This document shows, piece after piece, positions 35,590-45,979 of a DNA stretch of 64,000 bases (its first letter is position 1; each line of letters opens with the position of its first letter). A program made the translations under genes and the position numbers. The stretch is taken from positions 744,001 to 808,000 of the forward strand of contig NZ_VCMZ01000001.1 of the NCBI RefSeq assembly GCF_006352475.1. The letters are read 5' to 3'. The notes beneath the pieces were generated by a model, which saw only the letters and a program-made list of their open reading frames with translations, made no database searches and had not been told where the DNA came from. This DNA comes from Acinetobacter pullicarnis. Its GTDB lineage: Bacteria; Pseudomonadota; Gammaproteobacteria; Pseudomonadales; Moraxellaceae.

Positions 35590-37893
35590 ATGGTTACAGT
35601 ACGTGAGCTGTTACCTGCACGACTCAGTGAGTTGGCAGATGAAACGACTGTAGAACATGCCGATGAAGCGCAACAAGGTTTGGTTTCTTGGTTGGATCGG
35701 GTTAGTGTCATTTTAGACGGTGCAAAGTTAGAGCAGTTGGCCGAAGTTGCGCAATTGGTGTTGCAAAAAGAGCTTAGTTTCTCTGGACGCTATCGTAACA
35801 ATACCTTTGCAACAGGTCTTGGGATGGCGGACATATTGGCCCATCTCCATGTTGACGAAGATACTTTGTCTGCTGCATTGTTGTATCGTAGTGTGCGTGA
35901 GGAACTGACCAGCTTAGATGAGATCAAACTGAAGTTTGGCGATCAGGTTTACAATTTGGTCAAGGGCACCTTGGCCATGGGGAAGCTTTCTGAACTTATT
36001 GAAAAAAACAAACGCTTAGAAGATCACTTTAATAATAATCAGCGCGAACATTTATCCGGCATTTATAAAATGCTGATTTCAGTGACGGAAGATGTACGTG
36101 TTGTACTGATCAAACTCGCGGAACGAACATTTGCTTTGCGTGAGCTTGCACATTCACCAAAGGAGCGACAAGAACGCGTTGCCCGAGAGATTTTAACGAT
36201 TTATTCACCTTTGGCGCATCGTCTGGGTATTGCACAGCTGAAATGGGAACTCGAAGATTTAGCCTTTCGTTTTCTGGCACCAGAACGTTATAAAGAAATC
36301 GCCACCCTGCTCAATGAAAAACGCTTAGAGCGTGAACAGTACATTCAGTTTGTGGTGGAGAAACTCAGAGTTGAATTGTCTTCATTGGGAATCGAAGCCG
36401 ATATCACGGGTCGGGTAAAGCATATTTATTCGATCTATCGAAAAATGAAGAGTAAAAATCTAAGTTTCGATCAGCTTTATGATATTCGTGCGGTTCGAGT
36501 TTTGGTGAAATGTGTTCCTGAGTGTTATCACGCTTTGGGCATCGCACATCAGATTTGGCGACATATTCCCAACCAATTCGATGATTATATTACCAATCCC
36601 AAGCCGAATGGTTATCGCTCGTTGCATACCGCAGTAATTGCTGAGAGTAAATCACTCGAAATTCAAATTCGTACCTATGAAATGCACGAAGAGGCTGAAC
36701 TCGGTGTCTGTTCGCATTTCAATTACAAAGAAGGTGCGAAGAACACCGATTATTCCTTTAATCATCGTTTGCACTCGCTGCGTTCTGTGTTGGAAAACTA
36801 TCAAGAACGTAATGAAAGCAGTGCGCATAAAGAAGATGAAAGTGAAGATTTTGAGCGTATCCAAGACTTTGCAGGATTTGAAAAGATCTATGTGTTTAGT
36901 CGTGATGGCGACATTAAAGAGCTTCCACTCGGATCAACTGTTTTAGACTTTGCTTATCATGTGCATACCGAAGTTGGGAACAAGTGCTATGCCGCGCGCG
37001 TCAATCAGCGCTATGTACCACTGACCTATACCTTAAAAACCGGTGAGCAGGTTGAGATTTTAACCAAAAAAGATCGCGCACCAAATCGTGATTGGTTGGT
37101 CAATTCACTGGGTTATATTAAAACAGCACGTGCGCGTGACAAACTGAGACATTGGTTTAGACAACAAGATCGCAGTCAAAATTTAGAAGTTGGACGCGAA
37201 CTCCTCAGTAAAGAGCTTTCGCGTTTGGCGATTCACCCGAAAAGTATCGATTTAAGCGATTACTGTGCTCACTTTAATGTGAAAAATGGTGAAGATATTT
37301 TGGTGGCGTTGGTCAGTGGTGACATTAGTCTGCATGCCTTGATGAATCAAGTAAACAGACACATGCATCTCGATCAAGATGAGCCTGAGTTAGTCCTTAA
37401 GCCGACGTTAAATCCACGTGCCAGTCATACCTTGTCAGCACATGGGATTTTGATTGATGGTCTTGATAATGTGGAGCTCAATGTGGCGCAATGTTGTCAA
37501 CCAGTACATGGGGAATCGATTGCGGGCTATATCACCTTAAATCGTGGCGTAAGCATCCATAAAGTGATCTGTCCTGATTATATTCGTATGATTAATCAGG
37601 AACCTGAGCGGGCAGTTGAAGCCGATTGGGAAATGCAGCCAACCCGTGGTCAAAGCGTACAGATTGTGGTGGAAGCCTATGACCGTCGTGGCTTACTCAA
37701 AGACCTTACCCAAGTGATTTTTTCCGATCAAATCAATATTCGACAGGTCAATACCATCTCAGAAGCAGATGGAATTGCCAATATGAAGTTGTTGATTGAG
37801 GTCAAAGGTTTGGCGCAGTTATCCCGTTTGTTGGCACGTTTAGAGCAACAACCAGGTATTATTAGTGCACGTCGACTGGTTCAGGGGAACTAA
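35590..37893 (+). CDS. relA: GTP pyrophosphokinase RelA
   Basis: A 767-aa (p)ppGpp synthetase for the stringent response. The N-terminal HD domain (about 65-125) has lost its catalytic HD pair: the segment reads ALLYRSVREEL, so it should not hydrolyse ppGpp, which separates RelA from SpoT. The synthetase domain includes NPKPNGYRSLHTAV (about 335-348) and EIQIRTYEMHEEAELG. TGS is at about 430-490 and ACT at about 690-760. GAGGAGAAGGG ahead of the ATG is a strong ribosome site. A terminator lies 45 bases after the stop. RelA and BarA lie within 4 kb of each other but on opposite strands. Confidence 0.97.
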   Translation: MVTVRELLPARLSELADETTVEHADEAQQGLVSWLDRVSVILDGAKLEQLAEVAQLVLQKELSFSGRYRNNTFATGLGMADILAHLHVDEDTLSAALLYRSVREELTSLDEIKLKFGDQVYNLVKGTLAMGKLSELIEKNKRLEDHFNNNQREHLSGIYKMLISVTEDVRVVLIKLAERTFALRELAHSPKERQERVAREILTIYSPLAHRLGIAQLKWELEDLAFRFLAPERYKEIATLLNEKRLEREQYIQFVVEKLRVELSSLGIEADITGRVKHIYSIYRKMKSKNLSFDQLYDIRAVRVLVKCVPECYHALGIAHQIWRHIPNQFDDYITNPKPNGYRSLHTAVIAESKSLEIQIRTYEMHEEAELGVCSHFNYKEGAKNTDYSFNHRLHSLRSVLENYQERNESSAHKEDESEDFERIQDFAGFEKIYVFSRDGDIKELPLGSTVLDFAYHVHTEVGNKCYAARVNQRYVPLTYTLKTGEQVEILTKKDRAPNRDWLVNSLGYIKTARARDKLRHWFRQQDRSQNLEVGRELLSKELSRLAIHPKSIDLSDYCAHFNVKNGEDILVALVSGDISLHALMNQVNRHMHLDQDEPELVLKPTLNPRASHTLSAHGILIDGLDNVELNVAQCCQPVHGESIAGYITLNRGVSIHKVICPDYIRMINQEPERAVEADWEMQPTRGQSVQIVVEAYDRRGLLKDLTQVIFSDQINIRQVNTISEADGIANMKLLIEVKGLAQLSRLLARLEQQPGIISARRLVQGN

Positions 37894-37937
37894 GCGATAC
37901 CGATGAGCAAGATGTGGTTGCTCGGTGGTTGCAAAAA

Positions 37938-37964
37938 GGCTGTCTATTGAAGACAGCCTTTTTT
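37938..37964 (+). terminator. Intrinsic terminator after relA
   Basis: GGCTGTCT / AGACAGCC, 8-bp stem, 5-nt loop, then six T. The preceding A-run could also serve the convergent SDR gene. Confidence 0.9.
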
Positions 37965-38041
37965 ATGCTTACTCAGCCGATTGATTGTCTTGTCTGCTTC
38001 ACTCAGTGAAACTGATATGTTGCAGCGTGAATTAGAGTGGG

Positions 38042-38830
38042 TTATCGCGCTGGCAACTTACTTTTGCTGAGCTGTAGATTGGCCCAGCGGTTGAGAAATT
38101 GTGGGCTATGTGCAGACAGATGGTAAAGCAAATGGGTTTTTAGCCCAATCGGATGATGGGTTGCAGCGAGGCGATGGTCTTTGCTTAAAGCAACTTTGAG
38201 AATGTGTTGTGCAACATCTTCAGCCGTGAGGTTGATACCGATATTGTCGATACTGGCGGCTTGCATGTCTTGTACCATCGCTGTTTGTACGAAGAGCGGC
38301 ATAACATCAAGCACTCGAATACCGTACTTTTTCCACTCGATGTTCAGTGCTTCAGTTAATCCGCGCACAGCAAACTTACTGGCTGAATAAGAGGCGAGAT
38401 CGGCTTGCCCATAAATCGCAGATGCGGATGAAAGGTTAATGATTTGTGCATGTGACGCTTTTTTGAGCCAAGGCAGTGCAGCATGGCAGCCGTTGATCAC
38501 GCCTGTGACATTAATTTGTAGCGTGCGTTGATGGGCTGTGATTTCAGTTTGCTCAAACGGTCCAGAATATAAGACCCCAGCATTGTTAACTAAAATATTG
38601 AGTTCACCCGCCCAAATTGCAAATTCTGCTAAAGTGCTTTGCCACTGCGCATAGTCGCAGACATCAAGTAAGCCTGCACGTGCACGTGGCCCAAGATGTT
38701 TGGCTAGGTTGGCTGCTAATGTTTGGTTAATGTCATAAATACCAACACGATAGCCACGTTGATAAAATAGTTTTGCAATGGCGGCACCAATGCCTTGTGC
38801 TGCGCCACTAATGAAGATGCTGTTGGTCAT
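38042..38830 (-). CDS. SDR-family oxidoreductase
   Basis: A 262-aa classical short-chain dehydrogenase. The nucleotide motif is GAAQGIGAA near the N-terminus, with NNAG at about 87-90 and the catalytic YSASK at about 152-156; Ser lies in LSSASAIYG. Substrate and direction are unknown. The protein ends with a basic tail. It stands alone, convergent with relA and divergent from mazG. Confidence 0.92.
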   Translation of the reverse strand: MTNSIFISGAAQGIGAAIAKLFYQRGYRVGIYDINQTLAANLAKHLGPRARAGLLDVCDYAQWQSTLAEFAIWAGELNILVNNAGVLYSGPFEQTEITAHQRTLQINVTGVINGCHAALPWLKKASHAQIINLSSASAIYGQADLASYSASKFAVRGLTEALNIEWKKYGIRVLDVMPLFVQTAMVQDMQAASIDNIGINLTAEDVAQHILKVALSKDHRLAATHHPIGLKTHLLYHLSAHSPQFLNRWANLQLSKSKLPAR

Positions 38831-39001
38831 TATTTTTCTCAGTTTTCTTAATTATTTTAGTAATAAAACATATTTACAATATAGCTGACAAGCCGATTTT
38901 TCAGTTTCTATGCCCTATACTGCTGCCAGTGCTATCACGACTGATTCACTGTGATCGACACAATTTAATTGGCCAGAAATAGGGAATAGAGGATTGAAAT
39001 A

Positions 39002-39802
39002 ATGGGTATTGAGAAGCTCCTTGATGTCATGCAGCAATTACGTGAAAAGTGCCCGTGGGATCAAGCGCAGACACCGCAATCACTAACCCCATACGCCATT
39101 GAAGAAGCGTATGAAGTTGCGGAAGCCGTACATGCAGGAGAGGTGCAGCATGTACGTGAAGAGCTGGGCGATCTGTTATTGCAAGTGGTGTTTCAGGCCG
39201 AGATGTATCGAGAACAAGGTGCTTTTGATTTTAATGATGTGGTGCAAACCCTAACCGATAAATTGATTCGTCGGCATCCTCATGTTTTTCAGGCAGAAGA
39301 ATTCGAAACACTCACCACTGAACAAGTATCTGCACTGTGGCAGCAGATTAAGCAACAAGAGCGAGCGGATCAACGCGCACAGCAACCGCAGCTTCAATCA
39401 CGCTTGGCGGTGGTTAAGCCTGGGCCTGCAATTGTCCAAGCGCAGGCCATTCAAGAAAGTGTGGTGAAAGTCGGTTTTGATTTTGCCAATGTTGCGGATG
39501 CCTACAGCAAATTAGAGGAAGAGCTGGAAGAATTTAAGCAAGCCTGTCAGTCGCAACAAACAGATGAAATGCAAGATGAACTGGGCGATTGCCTATTTTC
39601 ATTGATTAATGTCGGTCGTAAACTCAACCTTTGTAGTGAAACGGCTTTGCAAGGCACCATCCATAAGTTTAAGCAACGTTTTGCATATATTGAAGATCAA
39701 GCGTTACAGCAAAATAAGCAAATTGAAGACATGAGCTTGGCGGAAATGGATGCACTGTGGGATCAGGCTAAGCTATTTCTAAAACAATCGACATTGTCGT
39801 GA
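39002..39802 (+). CDS. mazG: Nucleoside triphosphate pyrophosphohydrolase MazG
   Basis: A 266-aa tandem-MazG enzyme that hydrolyses NTPs to NMP and pyrophosphate. The first MazG repeat has the metal-binding EExxE...ExxD pattern (AIEEAYEVAEAV, EELGDLLLQVVF). The second contains LEEELEEFKQA and DELGDCLFSLINVGR. In E. coli, MazG lowers ppGpp under starvation; here it lies about 1.1 kb past relA on the same strand, but separated by an opposed gene. AGAGG eight bases before the ATG supports the start. Confidence 0.95.
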   Translation: MGIEKLLDVMQQLREKCPWDQAQTPQSLTPYAIEEAYEVAEAVHAGEVQHVREELGDLLLQVVFQAEMYREQGAFDFNDVVQTLTDKLIRRHPHVFQAEEFETLTTEQVSALWQQIKQQERADQRAQQPQLQSRLAVVKPGPAIVQAQAIQESVVKVGFDFANVADAYSKLEEELEEFKQACQSQQTDEMQDELGDCLFSLINVGRKLNLCSETALQGTIHKFKQRFAYIEDQALQQNKQIEDMSLAEMDALWDQAKLFLKQSTLS

Positions 39803-39828
39803 TTCAAGTATGAGGTTGGGAGGTATGC

Positions 39829-40296
39829 ATGCTCAGTTTGAAATGGGTTTCAATCGTGGGCAGGCTGCTGTACTGCTGTTTGGGTCTCAGTCAAATGGTT
39901 GTGGCACAAACTTTTGATCAGGACTATGCCGACTGGAAAGCTGCACAAGTGGCGCAAGATCAACGTTTACAAAATCTCTCCACGAAGCAGCCTCCCTCAA
40001 CAGCAGATTCAGCACAACCGCCAACTGCACCAGCAGTAACACCGGCAAGTCGTACTCTTCCCTCGTCAACAACAATGGAGCGAGAGCCAGCTGTGACCGC
40101 AATGCTGCAGGTGCATCTCAACACCGATTCAGTTGAGCAGTTACAACAATTGAAAGGCATCGGGGCGAAAAAAGCCCAAGCAATTATTGATTACCGCCAG
40201 CAGCATGGACCTTTTCAAAAGATTGAAGAGCTTAAAAATGTAAAAGGCATTGGTGAGCAAACGTTTGAAAAAAACCGAACACAATTAGCTTTGTAA
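39829..40296 (+). CDS. comEA: ComEA-type helix-hairpin-helix DNA-binding protein
   Basis: A 155-aa exported protein. A signal peptide (hydrophobic stretch ending near VVAQT) is followed by a Pro/Thr/Ala-rich linker of about 60 residues. The C-terminal HhH pair shows LQQLKGIGAKKAQAI and VKGIGEQTFEKNR. ComEA binds incoming DNA in the periplasm during natural transformation, which suits Acinetobacter. The linker is low in complexity. It follows mazG by 26 bases and ends before a terminator. Confidence 0.9.
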   Translation: MLSLKWVSIVGRLLYCCLGLSQMVVAQTFDQDYADWKAAQVAQDQRLQNLSTKQPPSTADSAQPPTAPAVTPASRTLPSSTTMEREPAVTAMLQVHLNTDSVEQLQQLKGIGAKKAQAIIDYRQQHGPFQKIEELKNVKGIGEQTFEKNRTQLAL

Positions 40297-40392
40297 TCCA
40301 AAAAGTCAGTCAGATACCTTCTTGTAATCTTCACATGAATCATTAACAACTAAAATTTAAAACTGAGATTTATAGAATCAAATTGCCCTTTG

Positions 40393-40429
40393 ATTGCGTT
40401 AGATATATGATGAACGCAATTATTTTTTT
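40393..40429 (+). terminator. Intrinsic terminator after comEA
   Basis: ATTGCGTT / AACGCAAT, 8-bp perfect stem, 12-nt loop, then seven T after two bases. It separates mazG-comEA from the pcnB group. Confidence 0.82.
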
Positions 40430-40456
40430 ACGTTATGACGTAGGAGACAGCGTCTT

Positions 40457-41965
40457 TTGCAAACTTTGCACGCGTCTAAGTGTGGTTTATCCACCGCTCA
40501 ATTACCTTCTTACATTTTAGATGTTATTGACAGTTTAACCCGAGCAGGCTACGAGGCATATATTGTCGGTGGTGGTGTGCGTGATCTTATGTTGGGATTG
40601 AATCCAAAGGATTTTGATGCTGTTACCAACGCGACGCCTTCACAAGTCAAAGAAGTCTTTGGGCGACGTTGTCGCATCATTGGTCGTCGATTCGAATTGG
40701 CTCATGTCTATTCAGGCCGTGAATTGGTTGAGGTGGCGACTTTTCGAGCGCCACCTAAAAAAGCGGTCACTTCTGCTTCGGGTATGATTTTACGAGACAA
40801 TAACTGGGGAACCATTGAACAAGATTTCTCTCGACGAGATTTCTCCATTAATGCCATGTATTATCAGCCGCATAAAGCCGTAGTATTGGATTTTTGTGAT
40901 GCCATAAGTGATATTAAAAAGAAAACTTTACGCTTACTCGGTGAACCGTTACTACGTTTTGAAGAAGATCCTGTCCGTATGCTGCGTACTTTACGTTTTG
41001 CAGCAAAACTAAATTTTAATATTGATCCAAGCATTTTGGATATCTTTACCGAAGAAATGACCCAGCTGCTGCGTGATGTGTCACCACATCGCCTTTATGA
41101 TGAGTCACAAAAACTCTTTACCATGGGGCATTTGTATCGCGTATTGCCGATGCTCATCGAGTTCGGTATTTGGAAACAATTGTTTGCAGACATTCCACCG
41201 CAACTTTCTGCGTTTATTGACCGTGCTGCACAAAATACCGATCAGCGTATCCAAGTTGGGAAAACCATCAATCCGGCGTTCTTTTATGCCGTCTTGCTAT
41301 GGGAACCATTCTTACAGCGTGTTGAGTTCTATCAAAATAAAGGTGTTGTACCTGCTGAAGCACGTGCTCAAGCGGGTTTGGACGTGCTTAAGCGCCAAGC
41401 AACACGGACTATTATTCCACGCTTTGCTGAAACCTTTATTCGTGAAGTTTGGGAAATGCAAAGTCGTTTGCTCAATCCAAAACCACAGCAAATCGAGGCG
41501 TTATCTGGCCATGCGCGTTTTAGAGCGGGCTTTGACTTTTTACTGTTACGTGAAAAGTCAGGTGATAACACCACACAAGGTATGGGCAGTTGGTGGGATG
41601 CTTACCAAAATATGGGTTATGACGAAAAAGAGAAGGCCATTAGTGCCTACAATCGTCAGCGCGCGAAAACCCGTCGCAAAGCAGCAGATACGGACAACGC
41701 TAAAAATAATGTGAATGCGCCTGTACATGCTGAAGTTGCCCAGATCGAACCGTTGGTGAAAGAAACGCCCGTTCGCAATCGCCGTTCGCGTAAACCGCGA
41801 ACCAATAACGATCCAGCCAGTTTGGCAGATAACTTCCGTAGTCGTGATAATTCACGGGCTGATACGCCAAAAGCTGCGGCTGGTATTGATCATGATCACC
41901 CCATTCTAAAAAGAAAACGGGTACAACGTGACTTAACACAAGTGGTTTTTGGACCAACACAATGA
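40457..41965 (+). CDS. pcnB: Poly(A) polymerase I
   Basis: A 502-aa class II nucleotidyltransferase adding poly(A) tails that promote RNA decay. The head shows YIVGGGVRDLMLG and NPKDFDAVTNATP with the metal-binding Asp residues; EEDPVRMLRTLRFAAKL follows. The C-terminal 100 residues are highly basic, as in E. coli PcnB. The start is TTG at 40457 with AGGAG ten bases ahead; the next residues reach the domain quickly, so little can be missing. The folK start overlaps its stop (ATGA). Confidence 0.95.
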   Translation: MQTLHASKCGLSTAQLPSYILDVIDSLTRAGYEAYIVGGGVRDLMLGLNPKDFDAVTNATPSQVKEVFGRRCRIIGRRFELAHVYSGRELVEVATFRAPPKKAVTSASGMILRDNNWGTIEQDFSRRDFSINAMYYQPHKAVVLDFCDAISDIKKKTLRLLGEPLLRFEEDPVRMLRTLRFAAKLNFNIDPSILDIFTEEMTQLLRDVSPHRLYDESQKLFTMGHLYRVLPMLIEFGIWKQLFADIPPQLSAFIDRAAQNTDQRIQVGKTINPAFFYAVLLWEPFLQRVEFYQNKGVVPAEARAQAGLDVLKRQATRTIIPRFAETFIREVWEMQSRLLNPKPQQIEALSGHARFRAGFDFLLLREKSGDNTTQGMGSWWDAYQNMGYDEKEKAISAYNRQRAKTRRKAADTDNAKNNVNAPVHAEVAQIEPLVKETPVRNRRSRKPRTNNDPASLADNFRSRDNSRADTPKAAAGIDHDHPILKRKRVQRDLTQVVFGPTQ

Positions 41966-42456
41966 CCGTGTTAAGTTATATTGGGCTGGGAAGTAACTTA
42001 GGTGATTCTCAGCAAATACTGGTCGAGGCTGTACAAAAGTTGGCAGCACTCGGACCCGTTAAAGTTTCCAAGCTTTATCAAAGCCCGCCCATGGGACCTC
42101 AAGATCAGCCACATTATGTGAATGCTGTGGCTCAACTGGAAACAGCGCTCGCACCATTAGAATTACTTGATATTTTGCAAGGTTTTGAGCAAGAAGCGGG
42201 CCGAGTACGCTTGCGCCATTGGGGTGAGCGGACTTTGGATCTTGATCTTTTACTGTATGGTGAAAAAAATATTCAAAATGAGCGACTGACTGTACCGCAT
42301 GTTGGTATTATGGAGCGCGATTTTGTAGTGGTTCCGCTTTTAGATTTGGACGCTACACTTCAAATTCAGGGTCAATGTTTGCAAGCACTTGCATTGGTGC
42401 AGCAATCAACCTTAACTGTGCTTGCAGATTCATCTTGGGTAAATTTTGATCTGTAA
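41962..42456 (+). CDS. folK: 2-amino-4-hydroxy-6-hydroxymethyldihydropteridine pyrophosphokinase
   Basis: A 164-aa HPPK that transfers pyrophosphate from ATP to hydroxymethyl-dihydropterin in folate synthesis. Signature segments are YIGLGSNLGDS at the start and RHWGERTLDLDLLLYG in the middle, with the metal-binding Asp pair. It overlaps pcnB by four bases, implying translational coupling. This pcnB-folK-panB order is common in gamma-proteobacteria. Confidence 0.96.
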   Translation: MTVLSYIGLGSNLGDSQQILVEAVQKLAALGPVKVSKLYQSPPMGPQDQPHYVNAVAQLETALAPLELLDILQGFEQEAGRVRLRHWGERTLDLDLLLYGEKNIQNERLTVPHVGIMERDFVVVPLLDLDATLQIQGQCLQALALVQQSTLTVLADSSWVNFDL

Positions 42457-42493
42457 TGTGTCAAGGAACTCGCGGAAATAGAGGAATATCATC

Positions 42494-43303
42494 ATGATTA
42501 GTCTCAGTGATTTAAGACAATTCAAACAGCAGGGGCGTAAGATTTCATGTTTAACCTGCTATGACGCCAGCATGGCGAAAGCAATGGAACTTGCTGAAAT
42601 TGATTCTATTTTAGTGGGCGACTCTTTGGGTATGGTGATCCAGGGGCATGACTCTACCTTGCCCGTAACTGTGGCAGATATGGCTTATCATACCGCTGCG
42701 GTACGTCGTGGCAATCAGCATGCATTCGTTATGACTGATTTACCATTTCTGGCTTATGCAACCCTTGAGCAGACGATTGAAAATGCGCGAACGGTGATGC
42801 AAGCCGGTGCGCAGATGATCAAAATTGAAGGTGGTGCGTGGTTGGCCGATGTCATTCAAGTATTGACTCGCAATGGTGTGCCTGTCTGTGTTCACCTAGG
42901 GCTTACACCGCAATCGGTACATGTCTTTGGTGGCTATAAAGTCCAAGGTAAAACCCGTGAAGCGGCGGATCAACTGATTGCCGATTGTCAGGCCGTGGTT
43001 GATGCCGGTGCTGCAATGTTATTACTTGAGTGTGTTCCAGCGCAGTTGGGCAAAGAAGTCGCTGCATTGTTCCCACAAATTCCAGTCATTGGGATTGGTG
43101 CGGGTGTCGATACTGATGGCCAAGTTTTGGTGGTTCAAGATATGCTTGGGCTAAATGCAGGTCATGTGGCAAAATTCGTACGTAATTTTATGCAAGATCA
43201 ATCTGGAGCGACGGCAATTCAAGATGCATTCAAGGCTTTTCATAGCGAAGTCTTGGCACAGAATTTCCCAACTCAACAACATAGTTTTCAAGGCGACTTG
43301 TAA
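42494..43303 (+). CDS. panB: 3-methyl-2-oxobutanoate hydroxymethyltransferase
   Basis: A 269-aa TIM-barrel enzyme, first step of pantothenate synthesis from alpha-ketoisovalerate and methylene-THF. Visible landmarks: [36 protein letters not shown], and [18 protein letters not shown]. Length is normal. It lies 37 bases after folK, whose pathway provides the folate cofactor, and two bases before panC. Confidence 0.97.
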   Translation: MISLSDLRQFKQQGRKISCLTCYDASMAKAMELAEIDSILVGDSLGMVIQGHDSTLPVTVADMAYHTAAVRRGNQHAFVMTDLPFLAYATLEQTIENARTVMQAGAQMIKIEGGAWLADVIQVLTRNGVPVCVHLGLTPQSVHVFGGYKVQGKTREAADQLIADCQAVVDAGAAMLLLECVPAQLGKEVAALFPQIPVIGIGAGVDTDGQVLVVQDMLGLNAGHVAKFVRNFMQDQSGATAIQDAFKAFHSEVLAQNFPTQQHSFQGDL

Positions 43304-43305
43304 TC

Positions 43306-44154
43306 ATGAAAATGGAAACCAGCATCCAGGGTTTGTCTGCTTCGCTGCAAACTGCGCGTTCAGCACGTAAAATCATTGGTTTTGTGCCGACCATGGGGAA
43401 TCTGCATCAAGGACATTTAAATTTAGTCCGTGAAGCACGAAACTTATGTGATGTGGTCGTGGTGAGTATTTTCGTTAATCCAATTCAGTTTGGGCCAAAT
43501 GAAGATTTTGAAAGTTATCCACGGACCTTAGAGCAAGATAGTCATTTGCTTGCAGAAGCGGGCTGTGACGTATTGTTCGCACCTTCTGTTGAACAAATGT
43601 ATGGTCAGCATCAACGCTTGACCAATATTAGTGTTGCTCAAATCACCAATGATCTGTGTGGTTTACAACGTCCAGGCCATTTTGATGGTGTGGCGGTGGT
43701 GGTGACTAAATTGTTTAATATGGTTCAGCCCAATTATGCTTTTTTTGGCCAGAAAGATTTTCAGCAGTTGGCCGTTATTACACAAATGGTGCGTGATTTA
43801 AACATGCCTGTTGAAGTGATTGGTGTGGAGATCACTCGGGCTGAAGACGGTTTGGCGTTGAGTTCACGCAATGCTTATTTGAGTGAGGAGCAACGTAAAG
43901 TTGCCCCAAACATTTATCAAAATTTAAAATTGGCTGAGCAGCATTTGCATCAAGGCGAAGCTTTGGTTAAGGTGTTGGCAGATTTACGCAATGCGCTGAG
44001 CGAAGTCGGCTTTGAAGTTGACTATGTAGAAGCAAGAACACCGATGCTAGAAAATGTTGAACAGTTCGATAAAGATATTGTATTGTTTGTCGCAGCGAAG
44101 CTCGGTAACACGCGTTTGATTGATAATCTACAGCTTAAGTACATTCAACCATAA
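43306..44154 (+). CDS. panC: Pantothenate synthetase
   Basis: A 282-aa ATP-dependent ligase joining pantoate and beta-alanine. HIGH-like [32 protein letters not shown] and the SSRNAYLS motif are present. Starts two bases after panB stop, so it is coupled. The panD decarboxylase is not in the window. Confidence 0.97.
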   Translation: MKMETSIQGLSASLQTARSARKIIGFVPTMGNLHQGHLNLVREARNLCDVVVVSIFVNPIQFGPNEDFESYPRTLEQDSHLLAEAGCDVLFAPSVEQMYGQHQRLTNISVAQITNDLCGLQRPGHFDGVAVVVTKLFNMVQPNYAFFGQKDFQQLAVITQMVRDLNMPVEVIGVEITRAEDGLALSSRNAYLSEEQRKVAPNIYQNLKLAEQHLHQGEALVKVLADLRNALSEVGFEVDYVEARTPMLENVEQFDKDIVLFVAAKLGNTRLIDNLQLKYIQP

Positions 44155-44177
44155 ATTGTTTTAAGGAATGCCATGCC

Positions 44178-45032
44178 ATGAAACGTATACTTATCGTGAC
44201 AGGACAATCTGGTTCAGGCAAGTCCTCTGCTTTGCAGGTGCTTGAGGACTTGGGTTATTACTGTATCGATAATTTACCTTTGGTATTGCTTCCTGAAATC
44301 GTTGAAAAACTAGACAAAGAAAACAATCTTGAACAATTGGCTTTGGGTGTTGATGTGAGGAGCACCCAAGAGGATTTACAAGGCTTTGATCGGGTGTTCG
44401 AGCAGCTCCAGAAACATGGATCTGTGGATGTCATTTATTTGACCACCAATGATCAAGAATTGTTTTCGCGTTTTAGTGCATCGCGTCGCCCATATCCATT
44501 GGCGATCCGTTGCCAGAGTTTAAATGAGTGCATTCAGGAAGAAAAAACCTTATTGCTCCCGATCAAACTCAAAGCAACGGTGCAAATTGATACCACCGAT
44601 AAAAGTGTGCATGACTTAAAAGATATCTTATTGTCTAAGTTGGGGCAGTCGGATAACTTAATTCTGATTTTACAGTCATTTGGTTATAAATATGGTGTTC
44701 CATTGGATGCCGATTTTATTTTTGATGTGCGACATTTGCCCAATCCACATTGGGATTTAGCATTGCGCAAATATTCAGGTTTGGACGCGCCCGTGCGTGA
44801 GTTCTTGTCTGAAAATGTGCTTGCTAACGATATGTTTGAAGATATTTATCAGTTGTTATTAAAATGGTTGCCTACTTTTTCAGAAGGTCATCGTCATTAT
44901 GTGACGGTGTCAATTGGATGTACAGGTGGTCAACATCGTTCTGTTTATATGGTGGATCGGTTAACAAAAGCGCTTATGGCGGACTGGCCGGTTCAAGTTT
45001 TACATAGAGAAATGAAGCACTGGCATGATTGA
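44178..45032 (+). CDS. rapZ: RNase adapter protein RapZ
   Basis: A 284-aa protein with an N-terminal P-loop ([18 protein letters not shown]) and a C-terminal domain with [13 protein letters not shown]. In E. coli RapZ directs RNase E to GlmZ sRNA and so sets GlmS levels. Here it overlaps the HPr-like gene by eight bases; ptsN, rpoN and hpf, which accompany it in E. coli, are absent from the window. Confidence 0.95.
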   Translation: MKRILIVTGQSGSGKSSALQVLEDLGYYCIDNLPLVLLPEIVEKLDKENNLEQLALGVDVRSTQEDLQGFDRVFEQLQKHGSVDVIYLTTNDQELFSRFSASRRPYPLAIRCQSLNECIQEEKTLLLPIKLKATVQIDTTDKSVHDLKDILLSKLGQSDNLILILQSFGYKYGVPLDADFIFDVRHLPNPHWDLALRKYSGLDAPVREFLSENVLANDMFEDIYQLLLKWLPTFSEGHRHYVTVSIGCTGGQHRSVYMVDRLTKALMADWPVQVLHREMKHWHD

Positions 45033-45294
45033 CACCACTATAGATGTAATCAACAAATTGGGATTGCATGCGCGCGCATCGGGTAAACTAATTGAAGTAA
45101 CGACCAAGTTCCGTGCTTCAATTCAAATAGGGAAAGGGGATAAGTTGGTGGATGCCAAAAATATTCTTTCTTTATTGATGTTAGGTGCAGGCAAAGGTAC
45201 GACATTAAGATTGGTGATTGACGGGGTAGACGAAGATCAAGCTTTGTCCGAAGTTCAAGCACTGTTCGCAGCAAAATTTTATGAGGCAGAATAA
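45025..45294 (+). CDS. ptsO: HPr-family phosphocarrier (NPr/PtsO type)
   Basis: An 89-aa HPr-like protein. The phospho-His is at about residue 16 ([10 protein letters not shown]), and the Ser-46-region segment is [17 protein letters not shown]. The HARAS context instead of HARPA and the rapZ neighbour argue for the nitrogen PTS (NPr) rather than sugar PTS. It overlaps rapZ by eight bases and is followed two bases later by darP. Confidence 0.92.
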   Translation: MIDTTIDVINKLGLHARASGKLIEVTTKFRASIQIGKGDKLVDAKNILSLLMLGAGKGTTLRLVIDGVDEDQALSEVQALFAAKFYEAE

Positions 45295-45296
45295 TC

Positions 45297-45836
45297 GTGG
45301 CACGACGAACGCAACGTTTCACTGAAGATGACTTTGATTCTTTAGAAGGGCGTGCAAGTAAAACGGAACAAAAGAAAGCAGTGCAGCGTATGGCCGCATT
45401 GGGTGAGCAATTGGCTGACCTTCCTAAAAAACAAATCCAGAATCTTCCAGTGGAAGAGCGTTTAATTGATGCATTGTTAGAAGTGCAGCAGATTAGTTCG
45501 TTTGAAGCGCGCCGCCGTCAGTTCCTCCGAATTGGTAAACTCCTGCGTAATGAAGATGAAACAGTCATTTTATCTTATTTAACCCCGCAACAAGGTGCGA
45601 AAAAAACCGCACAATTACAGCGTTGGGTGGATCGTATGATTGCTCAGGGCGATCCTGCGATTAATGAATTCACCAAAATGCACAAGGCTTCAGAAAGACA
45701 TCCACTGCGTCAGCATTTGTTGCGCATTGAGCGTGATGTGAAGCAGCAAGTTTCTGCTGAAGAGCTTGAAGCATCAAAATTAAAGCTATTTAACTATGTA
45801 CAACAAGTGGCTTTGATTTCTGAAAACACCAAGTAA
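45297..45836 (+). CDS. darP: Ribosome biogenesis factor DarP (YjgA)
   Basis: A 179-aa DUF615 protein; E. coli DarP/YjgA binds late pre-50S particles and helps peptidyl-transferase-centre maturation. Many charged helices are visible, including SFEARRRQFLRIGKLLR and a late RHPLRQHLLRIERDV. The start is GTG at 45297, two bases after the HPr stop. It ends the long rightward run that starts at pcnB. Confidence 0.92.
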   Translation: MARRTQRFTEDDFDSLEGRASKTEQKKAVQRMAALGEQLADLPKKQIQNLPVEERLIDALLEVQQISSFEARRRQFLRIGKLLRNEDETVILSYLTPQQGAKKTAQLQRWVDRMIAQGDPAINEFTKMHKASERHPLRQHLLRIERDVKQQVSAEELEASKLKLFNYVQQVALISENTK

Positions 45837-45903
45837 ATGAATAGATTAAGCTGTTGATAATGAATCGGTAAAGTGATCGATTTTACCGACTCATTGTATG
45901 ATA

Positions 45904-45940
45904 AAAAGCCGCTGTCTTTGATACCAAGACAGCGGCTTTT
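45904..45940. terminator. Strong bidirectional terminator
   Basis: AAAAGCCGCTGTCTT and its exact complement (15 bp) enclose a 7-nt loop between the convergent darP and acyl-CoA ligase genes. Confidence 0.92.
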
Positions 45941-45979
45941 ATTTGACAGGTTGATGGGTTGAGAAGAACTTGGCCAAAA

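Noticed and set aside
41073..41714. A 213-codon frame overlapping pcnB in another frame
   Set aside because: It is long by chance, lies inside an intact pcnB with normal motifs, and its residue make-up is not protein-like.
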